DNA of 64,000 nt from assembly GCA_022266195.1 (NCBI GenBank), contig WHVY01000005.1, forward strand, positions 1,240,001 through 1,304,000, written 5' to 3'. Of the stretch, positions 1-13,000 are shown one piece after another. The stretch is from Tetranychus cinnabarinus (Eukaryota; Arthropoda; Arachnida; Trombidiformes; Tetranychidae). The notes beneath the pieces were generated by a model that was not told the DNA's origin, ran no database searches, and saw nothing but the letters and a program-made list of their open reading frames with translations. The first letter of the stretch is position 1; every line of letters starts with the position of its first letter. The translations under genes and the position numbers were made by a program.

Positions 1-3000
1 AAGAAGACCATACGTATAACCCTTTAATCACGCTATTCACAAAGTTTACTCGAGAGAAACGAAACTTTACTGTCATCAAATATCTAAGCCTTAAATCGAT
101 ATATTAAAATACACAGTTCAACCATTAGAAGATTATTGCAGAGAATGTAATCAAAAGATATTATAAAAATCAGAAATGCAGTTCTAAAGAAAAGACGAAC
201 AAACAAAATATTACAAAATAGAATAGCAATAGCAACTAATCGTGGAATTATATTGCAACTGAAAATCAACATAGAGAAATTGAAAAAGTTACTCTGTTTA
301 TAATGCAATGATGCTACATGTATATGCAGAATAATTTCACTTTAATAGAGTTTCGAAAGCAAATTAAGTGTGGATTTTGTGTATCGCTGATTATAATTTT
401 GAAAATGAGTCAACCTGCAAGCTCAGATTTCATCAATTTCAAGATATTATTGAGTGATTATTCAAATTTTCAAATAGATTGTGATATTACTTTAAAATTA
501 CAGCTTTAGATGAACTTCCATTGAAAAGATATGAAAGGACATTCACCGATCTTTCCAGCAAAACTTTATTCATATTGATTGTTTCATTTTGATTCAACTC
601 GTCACCCTGTTATTTGGATGATGAAATGAATGGAAAAGGTGCAAATGCAGAAGAGAGGATATCTCTTTTTTTATTCCCTTTTGAGACGCAAATTAATTTC
701 AACTTCACCTTGCAATTATTGTTATTGCCATTAGAATGATTATTATCTTCATTATTATTGCATTTGGTCAGTTTGCTACAAAAATCATTAATAAATTAGC
801 CCAAACGAAAAGAAGAGAAATCGAGATCAATTTGACTGATCATTTGATACCAAATGATTTGCTTGAATCATTTGAAGAAACTCAATAAAAGTGTTACTGG
901 TTACAAAGACGAAGAGGCATTTCAAAGCATCGAAAACAAGAAACAAAAAACGAAAAAAAGACGAAAGTATAAATGTTTGACAAATATTATAAAGATTGAC
1001 ATGAAAAGTTTAAGCAGATGACAATTTGCTAACAAATTAAAGCTGCAGAAAAAATAGCAAAGTAAATTGATTGAAGAAGGAATTTAAAATTTGTAAAATA
1101 AAAATTTTTACTATTCTTTACCATTATCATTCCCAGACAGTTGTATATCATTACATGTTAATGTTCATTTGACATTTGTTTTCTGACCATTTCTTCGTGA
1201 TTTGACTAAACTTGTATTTCAATGGAACCCACGATTCAGGTTTCCAAAGATTATTCAAGTACAGGAGAATAGAACAAAAAATGAATAATATTTTCTTTTT
1301 TAATGGAAAGATTTGTCAACTTGTTATATAATGATTGAAAAGGTAAGATTAAATGTTCAATGGTGCAAAATGACGATTCATTGTATTAATGATGATGAGA
1401 AAAAAAAGTGTAGCTCGACAGAGAAAAAGATAATAACTTTTCATCGTCAATGTTTTTGGTGAAATGAAATTATTTGTTGAATGAAATTTGAAGCTAATGT
1501 GAATGAAATTGTATTTATGTATCAATAAAACGTTTCAACCTTTTGCAAACAGAGAAAAAAAGTCAACCTTTTTTACCTTCTTTTTTCGTCTATTTACCTT
1601 TATCCATGTTGAACTCGTAAAAATAATGGCATTATTATTGTTGGAAACAAAACTTGATGATATTTATGATGAAAAGTACATATGATTTAGGCACGTGACT
1701 GACAGTGAAGTAGTCCTGTTAGGCCAATATCATGTGTCTCGTAAATCCACGAGAAAATGATGAGCAGATGAGAGAGAAAAAAAAGTAGAGAAAATAGAGT
1801 AAAAAAGGCAAAAGAAAATGAGCTTAGTGTTTTTCATTTCTCAAAAGAATTTCACCTTTTTTTCTCTTTTCAACTCGACTTTTACTCTTAACTATCCATC
1901 TCGTTATCATTACCATCAGCATGCTTATTATCATCTTTTCCCATTTTTTCAGTCCTTTTCTCTTTCCTTTTCTGTCACCAACATTTCAAGATTGCAACTT
2001 TTTTGTAGACAAAAATACTTGTGATGATCGACTTATTCATGTAGTACTTTTTCCTCTTTTTCCTGGTTTCTTTTTACTCTTTATACCGATAAGATACATT
2101 TTCTGGATAAGAATCATCAAGTGGCTGTATTACTCTATTTGAACAATATCATCAATGGAACGACGAGGAAAAAATTGCAAGTAAAGAAAAGAAGATGAGA
2201 AGAAGAAGAATACATAAAAAAGACTTTTTATGAAGGACAATTGAATCAATTATCCACAAGAATACTCTAAGCTAATTGGGAACAAATTGTCATATCATTA
2301 TTATTGGAAGAAGAGAGAGAGAGAAAGAGCGAAAAAGAAAGAGAGGTAAAATGGAAACTTGGAAACATCATTATTCTCTGATAAATTTCATTCCATTCGA
2401 GTCACTTGAATTAGTATTATTGCAAACAAGAACAAAAGCATCGGAAAAGAGAGCAAAACAGGGCCTAAAGTAAATACTTTTAATCAGTACTTTTATATTA
2501 CATTATATCACAATAATGATCCATTTTTGATGATGGTTAGAGTAATAAGATGGATAAAAAAACTTAATGAACAATGAAACGAAAGTGTAAAAAAATGTTT
2601 TAATCGATAAATGACAATTAATCCGTATTCTGTGTTTAAACTGTTTTTCTTTTTTTTCTACATTCTGAGCTATCTTGTTCCATTGCTTGTATATCAAGTG
2701 TTTCTCATGATAATAGACAAATGGAGAAACAAGTTAAATTATCCAATTAAATTTAAATCACGTAATTAAATGAAGAGAATGTATTTCCTCTTCTCTTGAA
2801 TGGCCAATTTTGCCTCCACTTTTCTTCTAAATAAATTGAAAATGCTTTAATATTCATCTGTCCGTAAATTCTGGGTTCAACATTCTGATTTGCTTCTTCT
2901 GTTTCTTTCTTTTTCCCCTTTATCTATTTACTTTACAGCCCTGTTTTCAGGGTTGAAAATGATAGCTGTTTCCAATTGAATGAGTAGGGATCAGTGAAGA

Positions 3001-3290
3001 TAAAGGCTGGAAAAGTTTACTTTTTTACGATTAAATTGCATTCAACGCCTGTTATTATGCACATTATGTACAATTGGTTAATGTTTCATCTTATTGGCTT
3101 GGAATGGGCAACAATTACTAACGCTATTGATTATCTTTGTGATAACAGACTGGGCAGGATAAAAGTGTCATTCATTTATAATGAGAATATTGCTCATCTT
3201 TCTAAATAGAAATGAACGCAGAACAATAAATTGAAAAGAAGCATTCAAATAGATTTTAATACCGAAATATATTTACATTCAAATTTTTGC
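1..3290. other. AT-rich stretch without a recognisable gene
   Basis: No reading frame here has balanced composition or a recognised motif; the longest are 60-75 codons and rich in Phe, Ser, Lys or Ile. The stretch holds short poly-A/poly-T runs, a GA-rich tract near 2305-2345 and a pyrimidine-rich tract near 1850-2080. It may be intergenic or intronic. Confidence 0.6.
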
Positions 3291-3920
3291 GGATTCATGA
3301 GTTAAAAGTGAGACTTGGTCAATTCGGCACATTCATGTATCAACCATTCCGCTAGTTAAGTTCGAACAAATTCGAGATGATTTTCATGCAGATGAGTGAA
3401 ACCTATTATTTCCAGATAAGCAATGTCTGTTGAAACTATTCCTTAGCCTCTACTTGACATATTGAGTTTATCTGGGTGAAAATCATTCCAACAGTCAAAA
3501 TCTCACAAGGGAAGTTTCCCAGTGCGATAAGAAAATGTGTAACTTTTTGGGCTGAAAATAGTCTAATGGGTCGCATATGAACTTGTCAAGTCTTTTGTGT
3601 TGCAAATTTTTCGATTAAAGAGTCACAGGGAGTCAAAGTTTTGATTTTTGCATTTTTGCAAACTCGAACCTCTGAATGGCTTGAATTACTGCCATCTATC
3701 AGTCTCAATGTGAAGAGCAGATTCATTTTGAACCAAAATTTTCGAGTTATCAAACTTTTTAAACTGAAAAGTTTGTTTTATGGCAAAAAACAAACACTTG
3801 ATTTTTTTCCTAGAAACTGAAGCTATAAACTATTATCTTCCAATTTGATAAGTTGTTGCACAGTTTCACTCGAGTAAAACGAATTGAAGACGCAGATTTT
3901 GCTAATTCTATAACAAGAAT
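3290..3920. repeat. Possible old dispersed non-coding repeat
   Basis: This segment is less simple in composition than its surroundings, with fewer homopolymers and more mixed sequence, and it carries no open frame of note. That texture resembles a decayed interspersed repeat. I see no clear terminal inverted repeat or target duplication, so this is inferred from texture only. Confidence 0.2.
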
Positions 3921-5560
3921 CATCTTTGACATGATCAACCCTTTGAGTTTATTTTTTAATACTTGAAACCTTGTTCCACAATCGGCCATGTTTGCTGTCT
4001 AAATATATCTCTTTTTTTGTCACAGAAGAGTATTTTCAATAACATTGACATCTTCATCATTAAACACCTCACTAGTTTTATCAGTGGTTTACTCTTCTTG
4101 CTCCCACATTGTGATACAATATTTGTCTCGGTCAAGTGTAGTTGTTGTTGTGTGTGGACTTGACGTTATACAATGGGTTAAGGTGAATTGAAGTGTTCAG
4201 CTTCATTGATGCAAAAATCATGGACAACTTTTCATGAGTCTAACAATACTTTTATTTTTACACATCAATAAATCTGGTTACTAACTTTTTCGGTATTTTG
4301 TTTGTTTTTTATTCAACAATCAGCCAAAGTTTTTTTATTTACTCCAAAAGATTTCATTTCTTTCTTTATCATTCACTTTTCTTCGCATTATAAAAGATTA
4401 ATGAAAACATCAGAATAGCATGATATGGTTGAATGAGCAAAAAAGTGAAAAAATATAATCAATTTTGAATTCAATGATGAATCAGAATGGCAAGCCAATT
4501 TGTTGAATGTCCGAGATTATGCTAACAACTCGCTTTGAATTTTGAAGGAAAATTTTCATTTCCAGCAAACCAATTATCCATGAAACAGTAGCCATTGCTA
4601 AATTGATTGTCTTGAGTTTTCAATTCAATTGCATTCACAAAGTAAACATTCAAAGAAACATTCATAAAGTTTCCTCATCAGTTGATGAGCTGATTTCAAT
4701 CTCTATTAGCATCACTTTTACCTTTTTTTGTTTCTTTAAATTTCTTTCGAATTTAAATTTTCAATCAAATTGATTCATTTACTACAAACTGCAACAGTCG
4801 ATTGAATTGACTTCATTGTATAAACAGTTTGAATTGTTCATCTTTTTGTTTTCTTTATTTTGATTTCAGCTTTTCTACTTTTGACTCTAATGCACTTTAC
4901 TCCACAGAACATCATCATCATCATCAGCAACAGAAATAACTATTGTAGATATAACATTATAACAATAAACTTTTTTCTTCCTTATCAACCTTTTTCTTTC
5001 CTTTAAAACTGTATTTATGAAAAAGCATATCAGTATGTAAAACAGAGCATCACTATAAATCTGATAAGATTTAGATTGTTCAATTGCTAAAGATTAGCTT
5101 GAAAGTTCAAGATAATAACATGAGAAAAGTGATACAAGGAGAAATTCAACAATTTAACTCATTAGAATAAGTTATCGGTGATAATAAAATTTCCCTCATT
5201 TAATGGGAATCTTTAATTTATTTGCAACATAAAAAAGAAGCACTGCTTATCTATCAGTATTTGCATATTTAACACATAACACTTTTAATAGACTTGTGCA
5301 AATAATGCTCAATGAGCAGTATTTATACAATTAAAGTATGCGAAGATGATAAACGCTATTTTAACGAATCATTCGAAAATGAACATTCGATCCACAATTG
5401 TAATTTTTTACTGCTTATCGTTTTACGGTTAGTTTATAATATTCAAAAAATGAAAAATTGCAAGAAGAGGTTTCTCCTCATAGAGTGTAATTTAATTCAG
5501 ATTTTTTTCAAAATCCCGATGAGTCTGTACATACTCTAGTAAAAAATGAGTTCTTCATGT
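3920..5560. other. AT-rich stretch without a recognisable gene
   Basis: Nothing coding-like is visible. There is a short CAT microsatellite at about 4911-4925 and many homopolymer runs. The 75-codon frame near 5312 has no family signature. Confidence 0.55.
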
Positions 5561-6450
5561 TGTTCATATCAGTCAGCAAACTTATATCATTTCTACATAG
5601 AAGCGTTCCAATAATCTGTAAATTTGTAATTTCTCAGCAATATATTTAGTGTGCAAATATGATATGAAAAATGAAACGGACATATCCTTATCAACTACCA
5701 GTACTGTTGTCTCAATTGCCAAGTCTTTATTTTCTACATTTAAATTTAGAATGACATCTACTCGTCCTATTGGAGGGATAGGAATATTGCAAGCAGTGTC
5801 AGTTAAAGGAGCCTGATAATATTAAGGATTCTTACCAATTAAGTTTGCTACCTTTCTGGTTATTATGGTTACGTCAGATCCAGTATCAAACCATACTTGA
5901 AATTTCTTTGATTCGATTTCAATATTCATAAATACAAATTTACCTTCAGCAAGAGATGCATAAAAGGTTAACATCATACTTAATGATGGAGTTTGAGTTG
6001 CTAAAAATCTGGTAGCAATCCTCTTAAAATATGTCTTAAGACCTGTGGTTCTGGCATCTTAGAATCAACTCGTTTACATAATTCATGTTTTTCAGTATAT
6101 AATTAGCAACTGTTTCTCCTTTTTCTTGTTTGCAATCATATAATTTTTCATATCAATCATATAATTTTCAATTATTGATCTATAATCAGCCCCACATAAA
6201 TCTCTAACCATCATTTGCTTCAAGTCATAATAAGTTTTAGGTGCGTCGGGTTATCTGGGCTAGCATAGCTGACATACCATCGCCTAGCAGTTCCATCAAG
6301 GTATTGGGCTATTCCTTCCAGTCTGTCCTTATCACTCCATCCTACTGCTGTTGTTTCATATTCATACCTTTCGAAACAATGAATATTCCATAAATTTTTG
6401 TATATTACTATTCTGATTATTACATCTGATATAATCACAACCAATTTCTT
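5560..6450 (-). pseudogene. Broken Ty3/gypsy-type gag and retroviral-like aspartic protease
   Basis: Read on the minus strand, this encodes a gag-like protein followed directly by a protease. The gag part has a Trp/Leu-Gly-Ala/Trp-Tyr signature (GWSDKDRL, then YLDGTARRWY, about 6270-6350). Further on comes a second typical gag block (ELCKRVDSKMPEP, then ILRGLLPDF, about 6000-6100). After a stop and a frame change the protease follows, with the active-site motif VWFDTGSDVTII at about 5866-5901 and a late Ile-Ile-Gly-type motif near 5580-5615. The piece carries a stop codon just after the active-site region (5822-5824) and at least three frame changes, so it cannot make a protein. No zinc knuckle, reverse transcriptase or integrase was found downstream, so the element is truncated. 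Gag folds retroelement RNA into particles and the protease processes the polyprotein; that is family knowledge. Copy age and subfamily are not determined. Confidence 0.8.
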
Positions 6451-6737
6451 ATTTTTTTACATAAGAAGAATAGATGAGGATCTTATCACTATTTAGGGCG
6501 AAGATTCTAAATATAAACTCATGCTAACATAATAAATTAATTTGTTAGTAGAAATAAATTTTTCTCTTTACCTTAAATGATGACTTTACAACAGGATTAG
6601 ATTGTGCAACTAACTCGGAAGAGGATTGCGTGGTAGTTGTTTTGACAAGCCAATACCCTTAAAGCCACAGCCACTTAAATGATGAAACTAACAACGTCAC
6701 ACAGATCACTCACTAGGTCACTGCAGTTAGGTGCACA

Positions 6738-6754
6738 TCCTGGCAAGATCGCCA
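6738..6754 (-). other. Candidate primer-binding site of the gypsy-like element
   Basis: On the minus strand the sequence TGGCGATCTTGCCAGGA lies about 300 bases upstream of the gag remnant. LTR elements place a tRNA-complementary site starting with TGG just inside the 5' LTR, which is where this sits. AT-rich sequence above it (about 6760-7010) would be the LTR, but no second LTR is visible to confirm it. Confidence 0.4.
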
Positions 6755-7010
6755 TTTGGAAAAAACTTATGTAAAGAAGTTGTAAACTTTATCACTTATT
6801 TGAAAAGGGTTTAATAATATTGTTAATGAATAAAATACACACTAAAATAACTAAAAACTACTTAAAACAAAAAGCCAGAAGGACTAAGTTGCATTCTACA
6901 TAAATTGTTCATATATTATTTCTTTCGACTTCTTCATCCTCATCCTCTTCGTCATCATCTTTCCACTTTCTTTTAAGGTTATGGTCAAAAACTGGTAAAG
7001 TCTCTTTTTT

Positions 7011-7041
7011 GAGAGTTGCCAAGCTTAAGTTGCCAACTCTC
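7011..7041. repeat. Short hairpin-forming inverted repeat
   Basis: GAGAGTTG at 7011-7018 is the reverse complement of CAACTCTC at 7034-7041, leaving a 15-base spacer that itself contains a second copy of GTTGCC. It lies upstream of the gypsy-like remnant and could be part of an LTR. Its role is unknown. Confidence 0.4.
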
Positions 7042-7049
7042 TTATTTTT

Positions 7050-10000
7050 ATTCTAGCAATATCTTTATGATTTTCAGTTTTTTTCTGGTTTTTTTTCTTC
7101 TGCACACTCTTTTGGAGAGTTTTTATTCACTTTACGCGTAGAATTTATCTTACCCGGCTACTCTGTGGTTGAAATCATATGCTGATCAGATTCTCTCTAT
7201 CACTAGCTGATTTGAGGTATTTATTCAAACAGGATGAAAAGAGTCTTGAAAAAGTGAAGAAATTCAAATAGCCCAACGAATTTGGAGTGATGCAACCTCA
7301 CTACTGTTTATATTCAGCCCGTATCATTATTATCTTTGCCTTTAACAAACAACCGAATCATATTGGCTATGAGTTGTACAGTGAAAGAAATAATATCGAT
7401 CAGGTTGTGAGGTAAATTTGATAAAGCATGATAAGTTAGTAAATTAGACAAATAGCCATTGGTTTGAGGTATAACTTGATTCATCTAATAAAGTGGAATC
7501 AAGGATGAAGAAGAAAAGTAAAAGCAATGTTGGTAAAAATAGCATAAAAAATATATTTGTGATTCGTTCTGCGAAGAGAAGAAAAAAAGATTTATCTCTT
7601 TTTGCTTTCTTGCAATGATATGAAGAAAAGAAAGAAGGAAGAAAAAGGGGCTAAAAGGAAAGAAAAGGTTAGATGAATTGGTTCGAATGAAAAAGAGGCA
7701 AGAAAAAAGGATAATTTCCAAGAAAAATAAAGAGTTGAGCAGAGAAAAAAAGTATTACTCGAATAGTTATAACAAAGGTTATCCAGAATAAAAAACACGG
7801 AAAGACATGAGAAGATAAAAAAGTTGCTAATAACAGTTGATATCCACACAAGTTGTATTTTCCTCTCATTTCTACTAATGTTGAAGCTAAACTTGCACAA
7901 GGGGTAGAAAGGAGTTGTTATGTTTCTATTTGTGCCCAATTCCAGATTAGAACAGTTTTTGTTCTTTTCTTTCAAACATCGGTTCTAATGGTCAACTTGC
8001 TTGTTTAGATTTTTTATGTTACAATCTTGTCTGCCAATTGATTACAAGACTGAAAAAAGTTGAAAAAACACTTGTTTTCCAGTGATAACGACCAATTTCA
8101 TCGTCAGTGTAATTTCACTTGACATTAGACAAAATACGAAAAAGAAACGATTCTGAAGCTGGACAATGCATTTTGATCATCAATGAAATGTCTTTATATC
8201 TTTAATGGTACGTTCATTACAAGAAAATTGCTTGGAATAAATGAATGCAGAATTTGTGCGACAAATGATTCTATTTCAGTACAATTACAGAACCTAATTG
8301 TGCTGTTAAGTGCAAATGAGTAGAAGTGAATTGCATGGTGCATCTGAATTTCCATGAAATTTGAAACAAAATTAGAACATTGTATTGTATCTTGGGGCGG
8401 AAAACTTTCTAAATGAGAATAAGTAAACGATCATTTTTACCTGCAGGTAATTTTGGTCCATTTTTCTTCATTCCTTCTTAATCAAAAACCAAAGATAAAG
8501 GCAAAGAGTGAAAACAAATTTTCTTGCTACAAAACATCTGTATTACCATGAAACAAATTGCAAAGTTTATTCACAGAAATTGAAAGAAATGGAAAATGCT
8601 GATGAGTATAAATTAATGATTACAAGTGAATAATTTTTCCATCTTCTTTACTCATTACCACATTCCCAGTCAGGAAAAAACTCCCAGAAGGCGATTTAAT
8701 TTTGAAAATCAATTTTTACTCCAAGACATTCATAATTGTTAACCTAATCATTCATTTGTATTAAAGTTTATATTCAACTTGTATTCATTTTGCTAACAAG
8801 AATAGAAACTGTTCAACTGTCTCAGGTTGCATCAACCATCATCATGCTCATCATCATTATTCCATTGTCTGTGAGGTGCAACAAAAAAATGAGTTTCGAA
8901 ACTTATGTACAAATATTGTTCTTCTTTTTACTCAGTGAACTGAACACAAAAAAAAGAGTAAAATGTTCTTGTTATCTTATTTTCTCCTCATCACCTTTCG
9001 TCTTGCTCTTAATTCCCATTTGCAATTACTCGAAACAGTTTGTTACATTTTAACTTTTTATTTTGCTTTTTTGTTTCTCTTTGACTGCTCCTTGCAACAT
9101 TTGATAGATCATCTAAAAGCTTGCAAATAATGCAAGAGATGAGGAGAGAAAAAAACTGTTGACATTTTAGCGCTATGGTTACCATGAATTACTGAGCACG
9201 GTGAATTGTGATTATTGTTTGAATCAAGAGAAGAGACGAAGAGTAGAGTAAAAAACAGTAAAATTCTCACTCAAACTAGACTCGAGTTTTAGTTGTAAAG
9301 CATCTTTCCTTGTATCATTAGCAGCATCAGTAAACAATGGTGTAAAACAAGGAAAAGAAGAGCTAATTTGCAAGATAAGTTAATACCTCATCAGTTTATT
9401 ATCATCATTAGTATTCAACTTGGAGTGTGTATAACTTACGCATATGTATTTACTTTTAATGATTTGTAAACACAAAGTACCAACAGTAAAAGTAGAGAAA
9501 AAAAAGCAAAGAATCAAAAGTTTTCAAGCAAATTGAAATGAGACTAGAGACTGGAAAAAGAGTGCAAAAAAGCAGATAATCAACATTAATTGAAATGGAA
9601 GCTAGAAGACAAATGAAGGAAGAAAGTTGCTGGGAGTTTAATTGCAGCAAAAAGTTGTTATGGTTATAATGGAGTTGAAAATTGAATCTTGTAATCTTAT
9701 AAACTTGTAAACTTGCGAAATTATTGGATTGATCTTTTAATGTTTCAAGAGGACATTGCCAGGGAATGCGGAGTAAAGGGAGGAAGAGAAAAAGAGAAAT
9801 CTCTTTTTATTCCTGATTCCATTATCAAATGTTTATCAATATTTGATTGCAACTTGATCATCTTGTTTCATTTACTATTAATCATCACAAGTTTCATCTA
9901 CTTTAATCTAAATCAATTTTGGGTTAAATGTGACCACAGAGTTTCGGTTCAAATGATAATTGTTTGATTAGAAGTGTTCAAATGTGCAAATTCAATTGAC

Positions 10001-13000
10001 ACAATCAACATTAGTAAACTATTCTATTTTGTTGCTGCTTTACCAGTTCCAATTCATGTTTGTTTCATTATTGCATCAAGAATTTCATTTAACTTCATTA
10101 AGGGAATGATGATCATCAGGAAAAAAAGAAGATGAGGAAGATGAAGCAAGGCGAAAAAAAGAGAAACAAGGAAAGAATGAAAATGTTGAAGAGGCAGAGA
10201 AGAGTGAAGAGAGAGATAGAAACAGAAGATGCGAATGAAGATGAAAATGTGGAGAATGATGTTAAGCACTCGATACAAATTATCTGCAATCACAAATTAA
10301 TTTGACGCTTGATTGAATAGCTATTGATCCATTAGAGCTGAAACAGTGAAAAACTGTTGAATCATCTTTTTCTTCTCTTCCTTCTTGGTGGTGTTGATGA
10401 TGATGATGATTAAGATGCTACAGAAGGATAGTGTTAAGTTTAAAGAGTTGAATGAAGAGGAAAAGGAAGAATAAAGAGAAAGAGAGAAAAAAATTCATTT
10501 TTGAAGCTGTTGATTGAACCAACAACGCGGTTTACCCCAAAAACAAGGCAAAAAACACATGCAATACTCTTTGAATGAAACGATTAATTGGCTTGTAAAA
10601 ATTGGATTAACTTTCATGTAACTGTATGCTTTTGTTTGGCAAAAACTTTTGTTCATTTTCATCCATCATTTAAACGATCAACTGATTTTCCCTTCCACTT
10701 TATCTCTTGTTGGAAAAGGCAAAGGCAAAGAAATGAGTTGCATTGCCATCAGGATTACGGGTTGAAATGAAAATCAGATAAACTCGAGCAATAATTTGCT
10801 ACTTACTCAGCCTATTGAATAGACTGGATTCACCTGTTTATCAACTTCATTCATCAACAACATTGTTCAACACACTTTGCTTTTATTCTTGTTCTCTTCA
10901 TTATCTAATATAATTATTTTGTTCATCTTTTTCCATCATTCTTTTTTTGCTCTCATCTTCTTCCTTTGCTTTTTTTGTCTTACTCTTTATCTTCATCACT
11001 TTGAATTGTTTCTTTTCTTTTCTTCTCTCGAGGCTCTCAATCTTGACATTGCCAACACAACGGAAGGTGATAATTTATAGCTCTGTCTTACAAGTACAAT
11101 GTGTTTAGTTTGCGATCATCAATTAACCAAATCTCGGTTTTTTTCGCTTTACTCCACTCATCTTAGACTTTAATTAAAATTGAAAAATTTTCTCGCTTCT
11201 CTGTTTACGTTAATTTTAACGCTAATCACCATTTGTTTATTCATTTAGCGCTCTCTTCCAATCAACATTACCTCTGAGATTGTTCATCATTTCTCACCTT
11301 TTTGATGAGCTTCATTAATTTAAAAGTTTTTTTGTTCGCTCATTGTTAATGAACAAAAGACGCGAATGTAGAAGAGTTTATTTTACCTTTTCTTTTAGCC
11401 CTGCAACAGATTAAACCATTTACCAATTTGAGCATGCAAAGTTCATGTTGATAGCAAGCCATGCATATTAGTTTTTGATGGTAAAATGAAAAATCCAATT
11501 AAGCAAAAACATTGGAAAAACATGGAAAAAGAAAATCAAATTTCAACTTGAATTGAATTTCTAAATGAAAATGCTCAAATTAAATCATTTACTCCAAAAA
11601 ATTGAGATACATTTGCTTATTAACCTGTAACTCTGCCTTGTAACTTGTCAATGTTGTGCTCATCAAATCATGAAAAAAATTCAGTTCGCATATTAGCAAA
11701 TGCCAGTAATTGCAACCTCTGGGAATCAATTTTATCATGCAAAGCAACAGTAATTTTTCAATTTTTACCAAAAATATTGATAATGATTGAGTTCAACTTT
11801 TGATTATTGCTTGTTGACTTTATATTTGATTCCATTATCTGTGTCAAAATGAAATTTGAAGTAGAAGAAAAATCATGAAAGTTTTAGAGAGAAAAGAAAA
11901 AAAATAGTCGATATAAAGCAACATAATAACCTTGTTTCATGTTGTTCCATTGATGGTAACTTGGAACTGAAAAATAACAATAATACTTTGATCCATTTTA
12001 GCTTGATGCAAGTCTTGTGAAGCGCAAACATGTTTACTCATCTGAATTAAATGTTGCAATTTTTATACTTGAGCTTATAATATTGTTATTTGTGTTTTTT
12101 GTTGCTGGGTAAACGATATAATGTATTAACAAGTACCAAGTGCTCAACTCACTGTTATTATGGGCAAATGTTTGACCGAGAAAGAGGCAAAGGCTAAGGT
12201 TAAAAAGCAAACAAATCAATCAAAGTTGATAATCGTAAAAATGAGAAATAAAGAAAAAAGAGAAGCACAAAGATGAAAGTTTTCTCGTTAAGTGATAATA
12301 AAAATAAATCAAAGGCAAGTTATGAAGCAAAAAGTTTTGGATCGTTTGAATCAAAAAAGTTGGTAAAGCTACAAATGATGTTAAACATGAGAAACAAGGA
12401 GCGCAAATGTTGATGTGAGCTCGAGGGAACTGAAGTTTCACTCTGTTAATACCATTTAAGTTGACGCGTGCAAATATCCGTTAACAATTGCATCTTAAAG
12501 TAAAGAGAGAAGATCATTGTTTGGTGGTGGTCATGATGATGATAATGATGATTATGCTGATGGTGATAGGAATAAAGGCAGTGTACAAGAAGAGAGAGGG
12601 AAAAAGAGAACCAAAAATGCGATATAATGGACCAGTCTCTTTTATCCCCTTTCGTAATATGTGAATGTGTGCCTTTCAATCAGTGGGCAATTCTTTTGCT
12701 TATACTGCCCATAAAGAGTCTCTTGTGAATCCAAATGCATCACTTGGATCATTCATCAAATTGAATTAAATGGCTCTTGAAGTAACCCACTAGTTACTCT
12801 CTTACTTTTCCACTTTATCCTTTTATCCTTTGCTTCATCATTTTCATCATTATCTTCAACAGAAGAAAAATGGAACCATTCTTAGGATTGTACATTACTC
12901 AATGGTTCATCTTTCTTTTCCATTTCATGGCTACTGAGCTCAGATTTTTGGAGGCAATCATCGTTGAGATTTTTGGTCCAAACTCAAAAGATTGCAATTA

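Noticed and set aside
7592..7975. 127-codon minus-strand frame
   Set aside because: Phe-rich shadow of an AAAGAA-type purine tract; overlapping frames on the same strand are equally open.
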